A stretch of 39,151 nt of DNA from Phycisphaerales bacterium (lineage in GTDB: Bacteria; Planctomycetota; Phycisphaerae; Phycisphaerales; UBA1924), in assembly GCA_013360675.1 (NCBI GenBank), contig JABWBB010000023.1, positions 1-39,151 of the forward strand, written 5' to 3'. The notes beneath the pieces are model-generated. The model had not been told where the DNA came from, did not search any database, and saw only the letters and a program-made list of their open reading frames with translations. Positions 29,880 to 38,243 of the stretch are shown here, one piece after another. The translations under genes were made by a program, and so were the position numbers. The first letter of the stretch is position 1; each line of letters opens with the position of its first letter.

Positions 29880-29936
29880 AGATTCACGTCGTCAACGCTC
29901 GAAAGACGCGACTACCTAGGTAGGACGTGTGAATCT
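29880..29936. repeat. Imperfect inverted repeat with internal 12-bp palindrome
   Basis: AGATTCACGTC (29880-29890) pairs with GACGTGTGAATCT (29924-29936) with a 2-nt bulge, enclosing the perfect palindrome CTACCTAGGTAG (29912-29923). It lies in the 265-bp gap between dockerin-tail genes 3 and 4, upstream of gene 3. It could be a regulator-binding site or a structured RNA. It is too poor in T-tract to be a classic terminator. Confidence 0.4.
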
Positions 29937-30032
29937 GGGGGAGAATCGTGTGGCAGGGCCTGGGTGGGGGAATCGCCACGCGGTGGCCCCGCCGCTGCAC
30001 GAAACTACGCAGTCACATCGAGCCCGTAGGAA

Positions 30033-31475
30033 TCAGCACCCCGCGTTCCAGCGATCGAAGAAGTAGGCCACATCGGCGTCGTCGGGCGTGCCGCCCGAGC
30101 CGTTGACGTCCGCGCTCGTATCGCCGTCGTTCCAGGCATCAAAGAACGCGGCGACGTCGGCGTCGTCGGGCGTGCCCCCGCTGCCGTTGAAATCGGCCAG
30201 GCAGCCCCCGCCCATGTCGATCATGAAGGCCCCCACGCCGGTGGGGCTGGTCACGCCGCGGAAGACGATGTATCGCCCGTTGTCGCTGATGGTGAACCCC
30301 TCGGTGATGCCGCCGGTGCCGGTGGTTCCCGAGACGGTGGTGAGGACTTCGCCGTCGATGACCGTGACGCCGCGCCGCACGAGCAGCGTATTGTTGATGA
30401 ACAGCGCGGTGTTGGTGGTGGTATCGCCGGTGAACTGGGCCCACCAGACGACGTCGCCGTTGTCGGTGATGCGCACGGGCCCGGTGCCGAAGGAGACGAT
30501 CGTCTCTCCCGCGACGCCGGGAACAGGGTCGCCCTCCTGCTTGAAGAGCTGTCCGTTACGGACGAGGATCAGGTTGGTCGCGGCGTCGCCGCTGATGGTC
30601 GCCTTGAAGACGTAATCCCCGTTGTTGTTCATGTCGAGTTTGGTGCTGGTGCCCAGATCGGTGTAGGTGCGTCCGGCGATGGGGGATTCATCGCCCTTGC
30701 GTGCGATGAGCGTGGATTCGATCCACAACCCGCCGTTGGTCGCGGTCGCCCCCGTGAGGCTCGCCGCGGCCATGACGCGCCCGTCGTTGGCAAAGGCGAA
30801 GTTCTCGGTGCCGGTGCCAAAGTCGACCACCTGCGTGCCGTCCACGATCCCCGGGGGGAAGTCGCCCTCCTTGGCCCAGACTTCTTCCGTGAATGTGCCC
30901 GCGCCCGCGTCATACCGCAGCACGACGATCGCGCGGTCGACGCTCGTCGCGATCGCCGGGTCATCGACCGACGCCACCACGAGGATCTCGTTGTTGTCGT
31001 TGGTCTTGCACTCGAAGAAGCCGATATAGGGCGTGCCCTGGGTGAAGTCTTCCGCCGTCGAGAGCATGCTCTCTTGAATCAGCAGGGTCGTGTTGAAATA
31101 GATCCCGCTGTCGTTGCTGGTGCTGCCCGTGTTGCGCAGGAACAGGTTCCAGCCCGTGTCGCCGTTGTTGTTGAGGTTGACCGAATCGAACGAACTGATC
31201 GCCGCGGGGCTGGGGGGCACGGCGTCGTTCTCGCGCACGTGCACCACCCCGTTGCGGATCAGCACACGGTCGGCGTTGGTGTCGGCATGATCGGTGTCCG
31301 ATTCGACCAGCCACCAGCCGTTGTTGTTGACGGCGATGGCATCGACCGTCGTGACAAACCCGATGTCCGGCACCCACTGGTTCCGCTTCACCAGCGAGGA
31401 GATCGTCGGCTGGGCCAGGGCGGCACCCGCGAGCGTGGTCAGGGCCAGGGCGAACGAGGCACGAGCGAAACGCAT
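30033..31475 (-). CDS. Exported dockerin-tail protein 4
   Basis: A 480-residue exported protein from the ATG at 31475, which has GGGAG 8 nt upstream (an earlier in-frame ATG overlaps that site). Signal peptide MRFARASFALALTTLAGAALAQ. The body repeats a pattern such as FTISDNGRYIVFRG, VRITDNGDVVWWAQFTGD and LDMNNNGDYVFKATISGD about every 50 residues, giving a beta-propeller like that in protein 2. The tail is ADFNGSGGTPDDADVAAFFD and ADVNGSGGTPDDADVAYFFD, ending RWNAGC. It is the first of the four minus-strand dockerin-tail genes. Its stop is followed by the gap with the palindromic repeat. Function unknown. Confidence 0.82.
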   Translation of the reverse strand: MRFARASFALALTTLAGAALAQPTISSLVKRNQWVPDIGFVTTVDAIAVNNNGWWLVESDTDHADTNADRVLIRNGVVHVRENDAVPPSPAAISSFDSVNLNNNGDTGWNLFLRNTGSTSNDSGIYFNTTLLIQESMLSTAEDFTQGTPYIGFFECKTNDNNEILVVASVDDPAIATSVDRAIVVLRYDAGAGTFTEEVWAKEGDFPPGIVDGTQVVDFGTGTENFAFANDGRVMAAASLTGATATNGGLWIESTLIARKGDESPIAGRTYTDLGTSTKLDMNNNGDYVFKATISGDAATNLILVRNGQLFKQEGDPVPGVAGETIVSFGTGPVRITDNGDVVWWAQFTGDTTTNTALFINNTLLVRRGVTVIDGEVLTTVSGTTGTGGITEGFTISDNGRYIVFRGVTSPTGVGAFMIDMGGGCLADFNGSGGTPDDADVAAFFDAWNDGDTSADVNGSGGTPDDADVAYFFDRWNAGC

Positions 31476-31773
31476 GGATAAGGCTCCCACACCCGTGCGG
31501 CGTGCATCGGGCCAAGTGCCCAGTCTAAGGGCGGGGATCGTTCACACCAAGCGGAAAACGCATGACTGTGCTGACCCAAGGTGAATGAGTGGTGCCGTGG
31601 GGCGTTTCCTGCGGCTGGGAAACATGGATTCACCACCCGCGAGTCAAGGGCCACACGCGTCAACTCCTAATGCATATCGAACACCGCCGGGGGCGGCGTT
31701 TCGATACGCAATGAGCTCAAACGTCGAGGCACTCAACTCAAGGGCGAGGAGGTATAAGTGAAGCACGGCAATG
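31476..31773. other. Gene-free region upstream of dockerin-tail gene 4
   Basis: About 300 bp between the fourth dockerin-tail gene and the atpA terminator. It is somewhat less GC-rich than coding DNA and should contain the promoter for the leftward dockerin-tail gene. No protein gene, tRNA or clear promoter was recognised; TTAGACT (minus strand, about 31522-31528) is a possible -10. Confidence 0.3.
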
Positions 31774-31798
31774 AAAAACCCCCGGCCATGGCCGGGGG
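31774..31798 (-). terminator. Terminator of atpA
   Basis: CCCCCGGC (31779-31786) and GCCGGGGG (31791-31798) pair around CATG and, read on the minus strand, are followed by TTTTTCAT. It lies about 33 bp after the atpA stop and ends the transcription unit there. Confidence 0.88.
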
Positions 31799-31831
31799 TT
31801 AGTGAATCACTTCAAAAGCATAGTCCGGGTG

Positions 31832-33391
31832 TTACTTCGCCCCGGGCTTGAACGAACTCTTGAACGCCCCGATGGCGGCCTTGAGTTTCTTCTCCATGTC
31901 CGCGTCCAGCGCTCGCTTGGTGTTCAGTTCGTCCCACACCGGCTTGTTGAGCGTGCGGAACGAATCGAGCAGCTTCGCCTCGAACTCGCGCACGTCCTTC
32001 AGGTCCACGCTGTCGAGGAACCCCTGCGTGCCCGCGTAGATCGAGATCACCTGGTCCACGATGTGGAACGGCGTGTACTGGTTCTGCTTGAGCAGCTCGA
32101 CCATGCGACGCCCGCGGTCGAGTTGGCCCTGCGTCGCCTTGTCCAGTTCCGTGCCCAACTGCGCAAAGGCCTCGAGTTCACGGGCCGAGGCCAGGTCGAG
32201 TCGCAGCGAGCCGGCGATCTTCTTCATCGCCTTCACCTGGGCGTTGCCGCCCACGCGCGACACCGAGATACCCACGTTCACCGCGGGGCGCACGCCGCTG
32301 AAGAAGAGTTCGGGCTCGAGGTAGATCTGCCCGTCGGTGATCGAGATCACGTTGGTGGGGATGTAGGCCGACACGTCGCCTTCCTGCGTCTCGATGACGG
32401 GCAGGGCCGTGAGCGAACCGCCGCCGTTCTCATCGCTGAGCTTGGTGGCGCGCTCGAGCAGGCGCGAGTGGAGATAGAAGACGTCGCCGGGGTACGCCTC
32501 GCGGCCCGGGGGGCGACGCAGCAGCAGCGACAACTGGCGATAGGCGACGGCCTGCTTCGAGAGGTCGTCATAGATGCACAGGGCGTGCTTGGGGGTCTTC
32601 CCCTCCTTGCCCTGCCACATGAAGTACTCGCCCATCGCGCACCCGGTGTAGGGGGCGATGTACTGCAGGGGGGCCGGGTCGCTGCTCGCCGCGTTGACGA
32701 CGATCGTGTAGTCCATCGCCCCGTGCTTGCGCAGCGTCTCGACCACGCCCGCGACCGTCGAGGCCTTCTGCCCGACGGCGATGTAGATGCACACCACCGC
32801 CTCGGGGGTGCCCCAATACTGCTTCTGGTTGATGATCGTGTCGAGCGCGACGATCGTCTTGCCCGTCTTGCGGTCGCCGATGATCAGCTCGCGCTGCCCG
32901 CGCCCGATCGGGATCATCGCGTCGATCGCCTTGATGCCCGTCTGCAGCGGCTCGGTCACCGGCTGACGCTCGGCGATGCCCGGGGCGATGATGTCGACCT
33001 TGCGGAACTCGGTGGCGTTGATCGGGCCCGCGTCATCGATCGGGCGACCCAGCGGGTCGACCACGCGCCCCAGCAGGGCGGGGCCCACGGGCACCTCGAG
33101 CAGACGGCCCGTCGCCTTGACGAGGTCGCCCTCCTTCACCGAGAGGTAATCGCCATAGATGACCGCGCCGACCGTGTCGAGTTCGAGGTTGAACACCTGG
33201 CCCATGACCGACCCGTCGCTGGTCTGGAACTCGAGCAGTTCGCCGGCCATGGCCTTGGCCAGGCCATAGACGCGGGCGATGCCGTCGCCGACCTCGACCA
33301 CGCGTCCGACCTCGGACACCTCGAGTTGAGAGGCGTACTGCTCGATCTCCTGCTTGATCACGCTCGCGATTTCGTCGGTCTTGATCTTCAC
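31832..33391 (-). CDS. atpA: F1Fo ATP synthase subunit alpha
   Basis: A full-length 519-residue alpha subunit (F1, cytoplasmic side of the membrane). GDRKTGKT (172-179) is the P-loop, with Lys where most alpha subunits have Gln (GDRQTGKT). AVYR-type and [31 protein letters not shown] segments and the family signature [14 protein letters not shown] are intact. The start at GTG is preceded by AGGAG 7 nt upstream. Alpha subunits carry the non-catalytic nucleotide sites of the a3b3 hexamer. Unusually, no other ATP synthase gene is adjacent: a terminator follows 33 bp after its stop and a YbbR-like gene lies 269 bp upstream. Confidence 0.97.
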   Translation of the reverse strand: MKIKTDEIASVIKQEIEQYASQLEVSEVGRVVEVGDGIARVYGLAKAMAGELLEFQTSDGSVMGQVFNLELDTVGAVIYGDYLSVKEGDLVKATGRLLEVPVGPALLGRVVDPLGRPIDDAGPINATEFRKVDIIAPGIAERQPVTEPLQTGIKAIDAMIPIGRGQRELIIGDRKTGKTIVALDTIINQKQYWGTPEAVVCIYIAVGQKASTVAGVVETLRKHGAMDYTIVVNAASSDPAPLQYIAPYTGCAMGEYFMWQGKEGKTPKHALCIYDDLSKQAVAYRQLSLLLRRPPGREAYPGDVFYLHSRLLERATKLSDENGGGSLTALPVIETQEGDVSAYIPTNVISITDGQIYLEPELFFSGVRPAVNVGISVSRVGGNAQVKAMKKIAGSLRLDLASARELEAFAQLGTELDKATQGQLDRGRRMVELLKQNQYTPFHIVDQVISIYAGTQGFLDSVDLKDVREFEAKLLDSFRTLNKPVWDELNTKRALDADMEKKLKAAIGAFKSSFKPGAK

Positions 33392-33660
33392 GATCGGCTC
33401 CTGTCGGGCTCATCGCCGGCCCCGCGGCGTAAGGCCCCGGGTTCGCACGGCGTTCGTTCGGAATACACCCCGCCAAACGGGGGACCCAAGGTTAGCGGGG
33501 TCAACCACACGAGGCGAGTTTCACGCGCGCTTCCCGCTTCCTCAGATACCCCCAATACCTCCACACCACCAGCACACACATCGCCAACCCCGGGCTTTGT
33601 CCGGGGGGTGGTCGGGTCGGGCGATTCAAATTGAAAGGCCAAAGGGGTGGCCGACGTGAC

Positions 33661-34692
33661 TCAAGGCGCGGGGCGCTGGGGGGCCTCACGCCGCTTGATC
33701 GTCAACCGCACCGAGCGGCTGGCCGCCTCGAAGGTCAGCGGACCCAGTTCCGGGGGCAGGTCGCCAAAGACGGCGTCCTTGCTGGTCACCCCCCGCTCGA
33801 GTTCCTCATACGACAGCGCGATATACGCGATCAGCGGGATAGTCTTGTCCTCGATCCGCCGGATGACATCACGCGGGCCCGTGACGCTCACGTCGGCCAG
33901 GAAGGGGTCGGCGATCTCGATCTCCCACTTGTTGATCTCGGTGGGGGCCAGACGCACGTGCACCGGCACCGACGGGATCTTCAGGGTCGTGGTTGAGCGG
34001 CGCACGGCGAGCGACACTTCGGCGGTGGCCGGGTCGATCCGCGCCCGGATGCCCGACAGATCTGGGGATAGCCGCAGCGCGACGCCGCCCAGGGTCTCCT
34101 TGCGACCGGGCACGAGCCGATCGAACATCGACTGATCGATGACCGCCAGCACCGGCCCCGCGCCGACACGCTCGACCTCCGCGCTGGGCACGATGACCTT
34201 GACGCGGGCCGGGCGGATCTCGGGGGGGCCGTCGAGCTCGCCCCGCGTGGGGATGCGCACCTCGACGGGTAGGTCGATCGTCACCAGGTCGTCGAGGCGC
34301 AGGCGCGCGGTGGGGGGGTCGACACGGGCGATCGACACGCCCCGCCGACCAATCGTCAGATCGGGGTGGGCCAGCAGCACCGTCTTGAGATCAACCTCGA
34401 TCGTGCCGCGTTCGAGCGGCACGCCGTCCATCCCCGGGGCCAGGCGCACGGGTGCGCGCAGGCGTCGCACCAGATCCTCGACCGCGGCGGTGGGGCCGAC
34501 CACGCTGACATTCCAGCGGCGGGGCCCGGCCGACGCATCGGCGAACTCGAGCGTGCGCACGCCGCCCTCGCCCGAGTCCAGCGTCAACTCCACGGGCTGT
34601 TCCTGCGTGCGCAGCGTCTCGGCCTCGGCGAAGACCCAGATCAACCCGGTGATGATCGCGACGCTCAGAAATGTCTTGAGTCGGTCGAGCAT
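33661..34692 (-). CDS. YbbR-like domain protein (CdaR-type)
   Basis: A 343-residue protein with an N-terminal membrane anchor (about 8-24, FLSVAIITGLIWVFAEAETL) and an extracytoplasmic part made of repeated YbbR-like beta domains of about 80 residues (for example VSVVGPTAAVEDLVRRLRAP and VSVTGPRDVIRRIEDK). In Gram-positive bacteria the YbbR protein CdaR binds and regulates the diadenylate cyclase CdaA. Here it starts 3 bp after the stop of a cdaA homologue, so the same pairing is indicated. It ends 269 bp before atpA. Family is clear; regulation of the cyclase is inferred from that precedent. Confidence 0.85.
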   Translation of the reverse strand: MLDRLKTFLSVAIITGLIWVFAEAETLRTQEQPVELTLDSGEGGVRTLEFADASAGPRRWNVSVVGPTAAVEDLVRRLRAPVRLAPGMDGVPLERGTIEVDLKTVLLAHPDLTIGRRGVSIARVDPPTARLRLDDLVTIDLPVEVRIPTRGELDGPPEIRPARVKVIVPSAEVERVGAGPVLAVIDQSMFDRLVPGRKETLGGVALRLSPDLSGIRARIDPATAEVSLAVRRSTTTLKIPSVPVHVRLAPTEINKWEIEIADPFLADVSVTGPRDVIRRIEDKTIPLIAYIALSYEELERGVTSKDAVFGDLPPELGPLTFEAASRSVRLTIKRREAPQRPAP

Positions 34693-34695
34693 GGA

Positions 34696-35601
34696 TTAGG
34701 AACGCTCCTCGTCGAGCGTGTCGGGGTTTGTCGCATCGGGGGTGTCGGGGCCGGGGGAGTCGGTCGAGAGATCATCGTTCCCGGCGGCGGAGCCGCGCGT
34801 TGGCGTGCGCCGCAGGCGCGATTCGAGTTCCTCGCGCAGTTCATCGGGCGTCAGGCCGTCGGTCAGGCGTCCGCGCTCGGCGATGCGGACCTTGCCCGTT
34901 TCCTCGCTCACGATCACCACGATCGCGTCGCACTCGCGCGAGAGGCCAACCCCCGCCCGGTGGCGCGAGCCCAGCGTAGGGTCTGGCATCTCCGCCGGCT
35001 CGGCCAGCGGGAGCTGCACCCCCGCCGCCCGGATCGTCTTCCCGTTCACGATCACCGCCAGATCGTGCAGGGCGGCCCCCGGGAAGAAGATCGTCTGCAG
35101 CAGGCGCGACGAGAGCAGCGCGTTGAGCGGCGTGCCCCCCTCCACCAGCCCGCCCAGCGGCGTCTGGCGCTCGATGGCGATGATCGCCCCGAACTTGGCA
35201 CGCGACAGATACTCGGCGGCCTGGGCGATCTCTTCGATCACAAAGGCGATGTCCTTGGGGGTCGATCGCAGGAAGGGCGTCTCGCTCAAACGCACCAGCG
35301 CTCGGCGCAGTTCGGGCTGGAAGATCACCACCAGCCCGATGGCCACCAGCGCCAGGAAGCGGTCATACAGCAGCCCGATCCGCTGGAACGAGCCCGCCCC
35401 GCCGAAGACGCGCGACAGGATTGTCGCGGCGACCACCAGCACGAGCATGCCCTTGAGCGCCGCCGCCGCACGCGTCCCCTGCACGAACTTCAGCACCGCG
35501 TAGACGACCAGCCCGATGATCACCAGCTCAAGGATGACCTCGGGCCACGCGTACCCGCTGAGGCGCTGCAGAAGTCCCTGGATGCGTTCGAGGATCGCCA
35601 C
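34696..35601 (-). CDS. cdaA: Diadenylate cyclase (CdaA-like), with a DLA variant of the DGA motif
   Basis: A 301-residue protein with three N-terminal membrane segments (about 20-100) and a DAC (DisA_N) cyclase domain at 110-245. It condenses two ATP to cyclic di-AMP. Conserved parts include FGAIIAIERQTPLGGLVEGG (137-156), IFFPGAALHD (171-180), GSRHRAGVGLS (211-221) and IVVIVSEETGKV (227-238). The RHR motif (213-215) is intact, but DGA is DLA (Asp180-Leu181-Ala182) and the underlying codons are unambiguous. The C-terminus is a hydrophilic Asp/Thr/Pro-rich tail. It begins at GTG with TAGACT 6 nt upstream, suggesting a leaderless mRNA, and overlaps no upstream gene; the divergent Nfu-N gene starts only 47 bp away. 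Confidence 0.9.
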   Translation of the reverse strand: MAILERIQGLLQRLSGYAWPEVILELVIIGLVVYAVLKFVQGTRAAAALKGMLVLVVAATILSRVFGGAGSFQRIGLLYDRFLALVAIGLVVIFQPELRRALVRLSETPFLRSTPKDIAFVIEEIAQAAEYLSRAKFGAIIAIERQTPLGGLVEGGTPLNALLSSRLLQTIFFPGAALHDLAVIVNGKTIRAAGVQLPLAEPAEMPDPTLGSRHRAGVGLSRECDAIVVIVSEETGKVRIAERGRLTDGLTPDELREELESRLRRTPTRGSAAGNDDLSTDSPGPDTPDATNPDTLDEERS

Positions 35602-35607
35602 GCCCAG

Positions 35608-35613
35608 AGTCTA
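35608..35613 (-). promoter_or_regulatory. -10-like box TAGACT for leaderless cdaA
   Basis: Read on the minus strand, TAGACT ends 6 nt before the cdaA GTG start codon, exactly as before psd. There is no ribosome binding site between. It lies in the 47-bp gap to the divergent Nfu-N gene. Confidence 0.45.
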
Positions 35614-35636
35614 CGTGAGCCGCCCGCGCTCCGCCG

Positions 35637-35642
35637 TACCAT
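35637..35642 (+). promoter_or_regulatory. -10-like box TACCAT for leaderless Nfu-N gene
   Basis: TACCAT ends 6 nt before the ATG of the Nfu-N domain gene, the same spacing as the TAGACT boxes of psd and cdaA. It faces the cdaA promoter across about 23 bp. The box is a weaker match than TAGANT. Confidence 0.35.
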
Positions 35643-35648
35643 CCCCCC

Positions 35649-35915
35649 ATGGGCTATCGCGTGGTCGAGTTCCAATCGACCCCCAACCCCAACGCCATCA
35701 AGTGCGTGCTCGACCGCTCCCCGGGCGACCGACCCCGGTCCTATCGCGACCCCGCCGCCGCCGATGGTGATCCCCTTGCCCGTGCCCTCTTCGCGATCCA
35801 CGGCGTCACGGGCCTGCTCATCCACGATGGGTGGATCACCGTGAACAAAGCCGACAAGGCCCGCTGGACCCCCATCCGCGCCGGCGTCGAACGCGCGCTT
35901 CGGGACATCGCATGA
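35649..35915 (+). CDS. Nfu/NifU N-terminal-domain protein
   Basis: An 88-residue protein of the Nfu_N domain. FQSTPNPNAIKCVL at the start, PLARALFAIHGVTGLLIHDGWITV in the middle and W..IRAGVERAL at the end match the scaffold Nfu N-terminal domain. In full Nfu proteins this domain precedes a C-terminal CxxC domain that carries an Fe-S cluster; here the CxxC domain is absent, so it may act as a separate subunit. Its stop overlaps the start of mutY (ATGA at 35912-35915). The neighbour is an Fe-S enzyme, so a role in its cluster supply is possible, but this is inference. Confidence 0.85.
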   Translation: MGYRVVEFQSTPNPNAIKCVLDRSPGDRPRSYRDPAAADGDPLARALFAIHGVTGLLIHDGWITVNKADKARWTPIRAGVERALRDIA

Positions 35916-37051
35916 CCCCTCCCCGCGCCGGTCACGCCCGCGCCGGAGGATCGCGCGACGCACGCATCGTCCGTCGACTGGTCGCCTGGTTCGACGCCGC
36001 CCATCGAGACCTGCCCTGGCGCATCGAGCGCCCCGGGGGCGGGCGCGATCCATACCGAGTGCTGGTCAGCGAGATCATGCTCCAGCAGACCCAGGTCGCG
36101 CGCGCGCTCGAGAAGTACGACGCCTTCCTCGCCCGTTTTCCAGACGCCGACACGCTGGCCCGCGCCGACCTGCATGACGTGCTCGCCGCCTGGTCGGGGC
36201 TGGGGTACTACCGCCGGGCGCGATTGCTCCATGCCGCGGCTCGCGTCATCGCCTCGCGCCCGGGCGGCCTCACGCCCGATCTCGATGTTCTCAAGGCCCT
36301 GCCCGGCGTGGGGCGCTACACCGCCGGAGCCATCGCTTCGATCGCCTTCAACCAACCCGCCCCGATCGTCGACGGCAACGTCGCCCGCGTCCTCGCCCGC
36401 CTCGACGCCGACGACAAGGCCTCGGCCACCTCGCCGCAAACATGGGCTCGGGCGACGGCACTGGTCACGATCGCGGGCGCACAGGCGGCCTCCGGGCGAT
36501 TCAACGAGGGGTTGATGGAACTGGGCGCGACCGTCTGCACCCCACGCGCCCCGGCGTGCGGGCGCTGCCCGCTGTCGGGAGAATGTGTCGCGCACGCCAA
36601 CGCCTCGCAGGATTGCTATCCCACGCCCAAGCCCGCCGCCGCCCGGCGCACGATCCGCGTGCTCTGTGCGGCGGTCTATGACTCCAAGGGCCGCCTGCTC
36701 GTCGAACAGCGCCCCGCTTCTGGGCTCTGGGCTGGCCTGTGGCAGATGCCCGCGGTCGAGCGCGAACAGGGCCCCGCGTCCACGCGCGCCCAACTGGCCC
36801 ACGCCTTGGGGCTTGATCATGGCACGTCGTGGCGTCGGCTGGGAGTGGTGCGTGTGGTCTTGTCGCACCGCGAGGTGAGCCTGACGCTCCTCACGCCACG
36901 TGAGCCGCCGAGCCCACGCGAGCGCCGGGCGATGGCTCGCGGGCGCCGCTGGGTCGGCGCGGCCGACCTGGCTCGCCTGGGCATCTCGAACGCGCACAAG
37001 AAGGCGATCGCGATGGCGGCCAGTGCGTCGCCCGTCCCTACGATCGCCTAG
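35912..37051 (+). CDS. mutY: Adenine DNA glycosylase MutY
   Basis: A 379-residue glycosylase that removes adenine opposite 8-oxoguanine. The HhH-GPD core is complete: VSEIMLQQTQV with Glu54, LPGVGRYTAGAI (130-141, HhH) and IVDGNVARVLARL with catalytic Asp154. The Fe-S cluster motif C209-x6-C216-x2-C219-x5-C225 is intact. A Nudix-like C-terminal domain (about 237-365, VRVVLSHREVSLTLL) recognises 8-oxoG. The start is placed at 35912, where ATG overlaps the stop of the Nfu-N gene as ATGA. It ends 28 bp before the ABC permease gene. Function is confident. Confidence 0.95.
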   Translation: MTPPRAGHARAGGSRDARIVRRLVAWFDAAHRDLPWRIERPGGGRDPYRVLVSEIMLQQTQVARALEKYDAFLARFPDADTLARADLHDVLAAWSGLGYYRRARLLHAAARVIASRPGGLTPDLDVLKALPGVGRYTAGAIASIAFNQPAPIVDGNVARVLARLDADDKASATSPQTWARATALVTIAGAQAASGRFNEGLMELGATVCTPRAPACGRCPLSGECVAHANASQDCYPTPKPAAARRTIRVLCAAVYDSKGRLLVEQRPASGLWAGLWQMPAVEREQGPASTRAQLAHALGLDHGTSWRRLGVVRVVLSHREVSLTLLTPREPPSPRERRAMARGRRWVGAADLARLGISNAHKKAIAMAASASPVPTIA

Positions 37052-37079
37052 GCGTGCCACGCGCCCTTTGGGGAACACC

Positions 37080-38213
37080 GTGCTCCGCATCGCGCTGCGC
37101 ATGCTCTTTGGCGACCGGACCAAGTACCTGACGCTGGTGCTGAGCCTGGCCTTCGCCACCATGCTGATCAACCAGCAGGGCGCGATCTTCCTCGGGTTGC
37201 TCGACCAGGCCACCGGCGTTCTGCAAAACGTGCATCAGGCTGATTTGTGGGTCACCGACCCCGGGACGCGCTGGGTCGCCGAGTATCGCCCGCTGGCCGA
37301 CCGCAAACTCGCCCGCGTGCGCTCGGTGCCGGGGGTCGAGTGGGCCGAGCCCTTCTACAACGCCTGGGCCGTCGTCGAACTCCCCGACGGGGCGTTTCGG
37401 CGCGTGCAGATCATCGGCGTGCCGCGTGGCACGATGGTCGGACGCCCGCCCGAGGTCACGCTGGGCAACATCGAAGACCTGCGCATCCCCGACGCGGTGA
37501 TGGTCGAAGAAGTCTCGCGCGGCTTGCTGGGCAACCCCGACCTGGGCGACGTGCTCAAGATGAACGACAAGCGCGCGGTCGTCGTGGGCGTCTGCAAGGC
37601 CAAGCGCGGCTTCGAGAGCAACGCCGTGGTCTACACCACCTTCGAGAACGCCCTGCGATTCTCCCCGGGCGAGCGCAAGCGCATCAGTTACGTGCTGGTC
37701 AAGGTGCGCCCGGGCGAAGACCTGGCCCGCGTGCAGCGCGACATCAACGCCCTGGGCGACGTCGTTGCGCTCACCCACGCCCAGTTCCGCGCCCGCAGCA
37801 TCGGCTTCATCGTGGTCGAGACGGGCATCGGCATCAACTTCGGCATCACCATCGTGCTGGGCTTCATCGTCGGGTTGCTCCTCTCGGGCAGCGTGCTCTA
37901 CCAGTTCACCGCCGAGAATCTCAAGTTCTTCGCCGTGCTTAAGGCCATGGGCGCGGGCGCCCCCGCGCTCGTGGGCATGGTCCTCGCCCAGTCGCTCACC
38001 GTGGGCGTGATCGGTTACGGCATCGGGGTGGGGGCCGCGGGCGCCTTCGCCATCGCCTCGAGCGTTTCGCAGAGCGAACTGGCCGCCGTCCTGCCCTGGG
38101 AACTTGTGGGGGGGTCGTTCTTCGCCACGCTGATCACCATCATTCTGGCCAGCCTCGTGAGCATCCGGCGCGTGCTCCGCGTGCAGCCGGCGATGATCTT
38201 CGCGGGGACCTGA
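37080..38213 (+). CDS. ABC transporter permease (DevC / FtsX-like)
   Basis: A 377-residue permease with one N-terminal membrane span (about 16-38), a large extracytoplasmic domain, and three C-terminal spans (about 255-285, 305-330 and 345-367), the FtsX/MacB architecture. MLFGDRTKYLTLVLSLAFAT and SVLYQFTAENLKFFAVLKAMGA are very like DevC-type permeases that export lipids or glycolipids with a HlyD-like partner. The GTG at 37080 is preceded by GGGGA. The next gene, 30 bp on, encodes such a HlyD partner, and mutY is 28 bp upstream. An ATPase (DevA) is not seen in the window. Transported substrate not determinable. Confidence 0.9.
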   Translation: MLRIALRMLFGDRTKYLTLVLSLAFATMLINQQGAIFLGLLDQATGVLQNVHQADLWVTDPGTRWVAEYRPLADRKLARVRSVPGVEWAEPFYNAWAVVELPDGAFRRVQIIGVPRGTMVGRPPEVTLGNIEDLRIPDAVMVEEVSRGLLGNPDLGDVLKMNDKRAVVVGVCKAKRGFESNAVVYTTFENALRFSPGERKRISYVLVKVRPGEDLARVQRDINALGDVVALTHAQFRARSIGFIVVETGIGINFGITIVLGFIVGLLLSGSVLYQFTAENLKFFAVLKAMGAGAPALVGMVLAQSLTVGVIGYGIGVGAAGAFAIASSVSQSELAAVLPWELVGGSFFATLITIILASLVSIRRVLRVQPAMIFAGT

Positions 38214-38243
38214 CACCGCCATACCGCCAAGGAGTGCCGCCTC

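Noticed and set aside
26081..30203. Repeated DNA in the dockerin tails considered as CRISPR or mobile element
   Set aside because: The repeats are coding, in frame, two per gene and without spacers; they explain themselves as protein modules.
31758..31802. Tiny plus-strand frame with GAGGAGG and a GTG start running through the atpA terminator
   Set aside because: Only 14 codons and it coincides with the terminator stem; a chance match is more likely.
31802..33634. 610-codon plus-strand open frame opposite atpA
   Set aside because: Antisense shadow of atpA; composition and lack of motifs show it is not coding.
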